Positions 21,944 to 22,399 of a stretch of DNA of 22,399 nt are shown here, in pieces. The stretch comes from an uncultured Collinsella sp. (GTDB taxonomy: Bacteria; Actinomycetota; Coriobacteriia; Coriobacteriales; Coriobacteriaceae), in assembly GCA_902494815.1 (NCBI GenBank), contig CABUVB010000008.1, forward strand, positions 1 to 22,399, in the 5' to 3' direction. Both the position numbers and the translations under genes were made by a program. The notes under the pieces are model-generated. The model did no database searches and had not been told where the DNA came from. It was given only the letters and a program-made list of their open reading frames with translations. Numbering within the stretch: position 1 is the first letter of the stretch; every line of letters starts with the position of its first letter.

Positions 21944-22085
21944 GAGCGGGGCACGTTTAGCGTCCCGGCGCAACGAATCGAATTTCTCACCGAGCCGGTC
22001 TGCTTCTTCTGGTACCATGTTCAGACTTTACTGTAGCAAAGTGCGACGTGGGCTTTTGTTCTGCGTCAGCGGAAATGGGGGGTTC

Positions 22086-22399
22086 ATGGCACAGGAAGCG
22101 ACCGCCAACGAGCAAAGGAAATTTAAGGTACCGCGCATCCCGGGTGACATCATGATCTATCCGATGATCGTTGGCCTTTTGCTCAATACCTTCTGCCCGC
22201 AGGTCTTTGAGATCGGCGGCTTCTTTACGGCTGCCTGCCGCGGTGGTTCCAACACCATCGTTGCCGCGATTCTGCTCTTCGTGGGCGCCGGCATCAGCTT
22301 TAAGTCCACGCCGGGCGCTATCAAGACCGGCATCGTCGTACTGATCCCCAAGCTTGTTGTTGCGGCGGCCCTTGGCTTGGGTGTGGCATATTTCTTTAA
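22086..22399 (+). CDS. kdgT: 2-keto-3-deoxygluconate permease (KdgT family), 3' end outside window
   Basis: The first 104 residues of a membrane transporter, cut by the window end. IPGDIMIYPMIVGLLLNTF, then EIGGFFTAACRGGSNT and FVGAGISFKSTPGAI match KdgT-type permeases (about 310-330 residues in full), which import 2-keto-3-deoxygluconate with protons during sugar-acid breakdown. ATG 22086 has GGGGGG close upstream. The bases TAA at 22397-22399 are out of frame and are not the stop. Other genes of the pathway would be expected just beyond the window. Confidence 0.85.
   Translation, partial: MAQEATANEQRKFKVPRIPGDIMIYPMIVGLLLNTFCPQVFEIGGFFTAACRGGSNTIVAAILLFVGAGISFKSTPGAIKTGIVVLIPKLVVAAALGLGVAYFF

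Noticed and set aside
1..22399. tRNA, rRNA, CRISPR array, insertion sequence or prophage
   Set aside because: No cloverleaf-like segments, regularly spaced repeats, transposase or phage structural genes were seen.

Overview
The window is GC-rich bacterial chromosome with dense, short-spaced operons, GTG and TTG starts, and clear Shine-Dalgarno sites. Gene content suggests an anaerobic gut actinobacterium of the Coriobacteriia, most likely Collinsella or a close relative. The pointers are a ferredoxin-fused EtfA lactate-oxidation operon, a bacterial Elp3, AzlCD, KdgT, and secreted proteins with an LAQTG sortase-type signal. The taxonomic call is inference from gene content; there is no rRNA in the window.

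Layout: (1) 1-6256 is rich in tRNA-modification genes: a partial TrmB (minus), a methyltransferase resembling eukaryotic Trm9/ALKBH8 (minus), a membrane-tethered XRE regulator with a DUF4097-type surface protein (plus), then Elp3 directly followed by a spermidine-synthase-like protein (plus). (2) 6283-11901 is a three-gene minus-strand unit: a TerB_N/TerB_C protein, a BrxD-like P-loop ATPase and an Lhr-like SF2 helicase. It is the strongest candidate for a poorly described system: the helicase and ATPase resemble a BREX type 2 pair, but no other BREX gene is present. (3) 11990-12706 is a DUF554 membrane protein. (4) 12825-16030 is a minus-strand cell-envelope locus of five genes: a 98-aa orphan, a membrane-anchored beta-rich protein, two secreted proteins that may share a domain, and a very small LAQTG protein. 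(5) 16031-16375 is a 345-bp divergent spacer with a perfect hairpin, phased repeats and a possible conserved element. (6) 16376-20001 is an electron-confurcating lactate dehydrogenase/Etf operon (lctD-etfB-etfA). (7) 19998-20810 is an HD-domain hydrolase, tail to tail with etfA. (8) 20938-21943 is azlC-azlD. (9) 22086 to the end is the start of a KdgT-type sugar-acid permease.

How it works together: Elp3 is expected to make cm5U at wobble U34, and the Trm9-like enzyme could methylate it to mcm5U, a route known mainly from eukaryotes. The lactate operon would oxidise D-lactate with NAD+ by spending reduced ferredoxin. The TerB/BrxD/helicase unit is probably a nucleic-acid-processing or defence machine, but nothing in the window shows its target. 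No tRNA, rRNA, CRISPR array, transposase or phage gene was seen.
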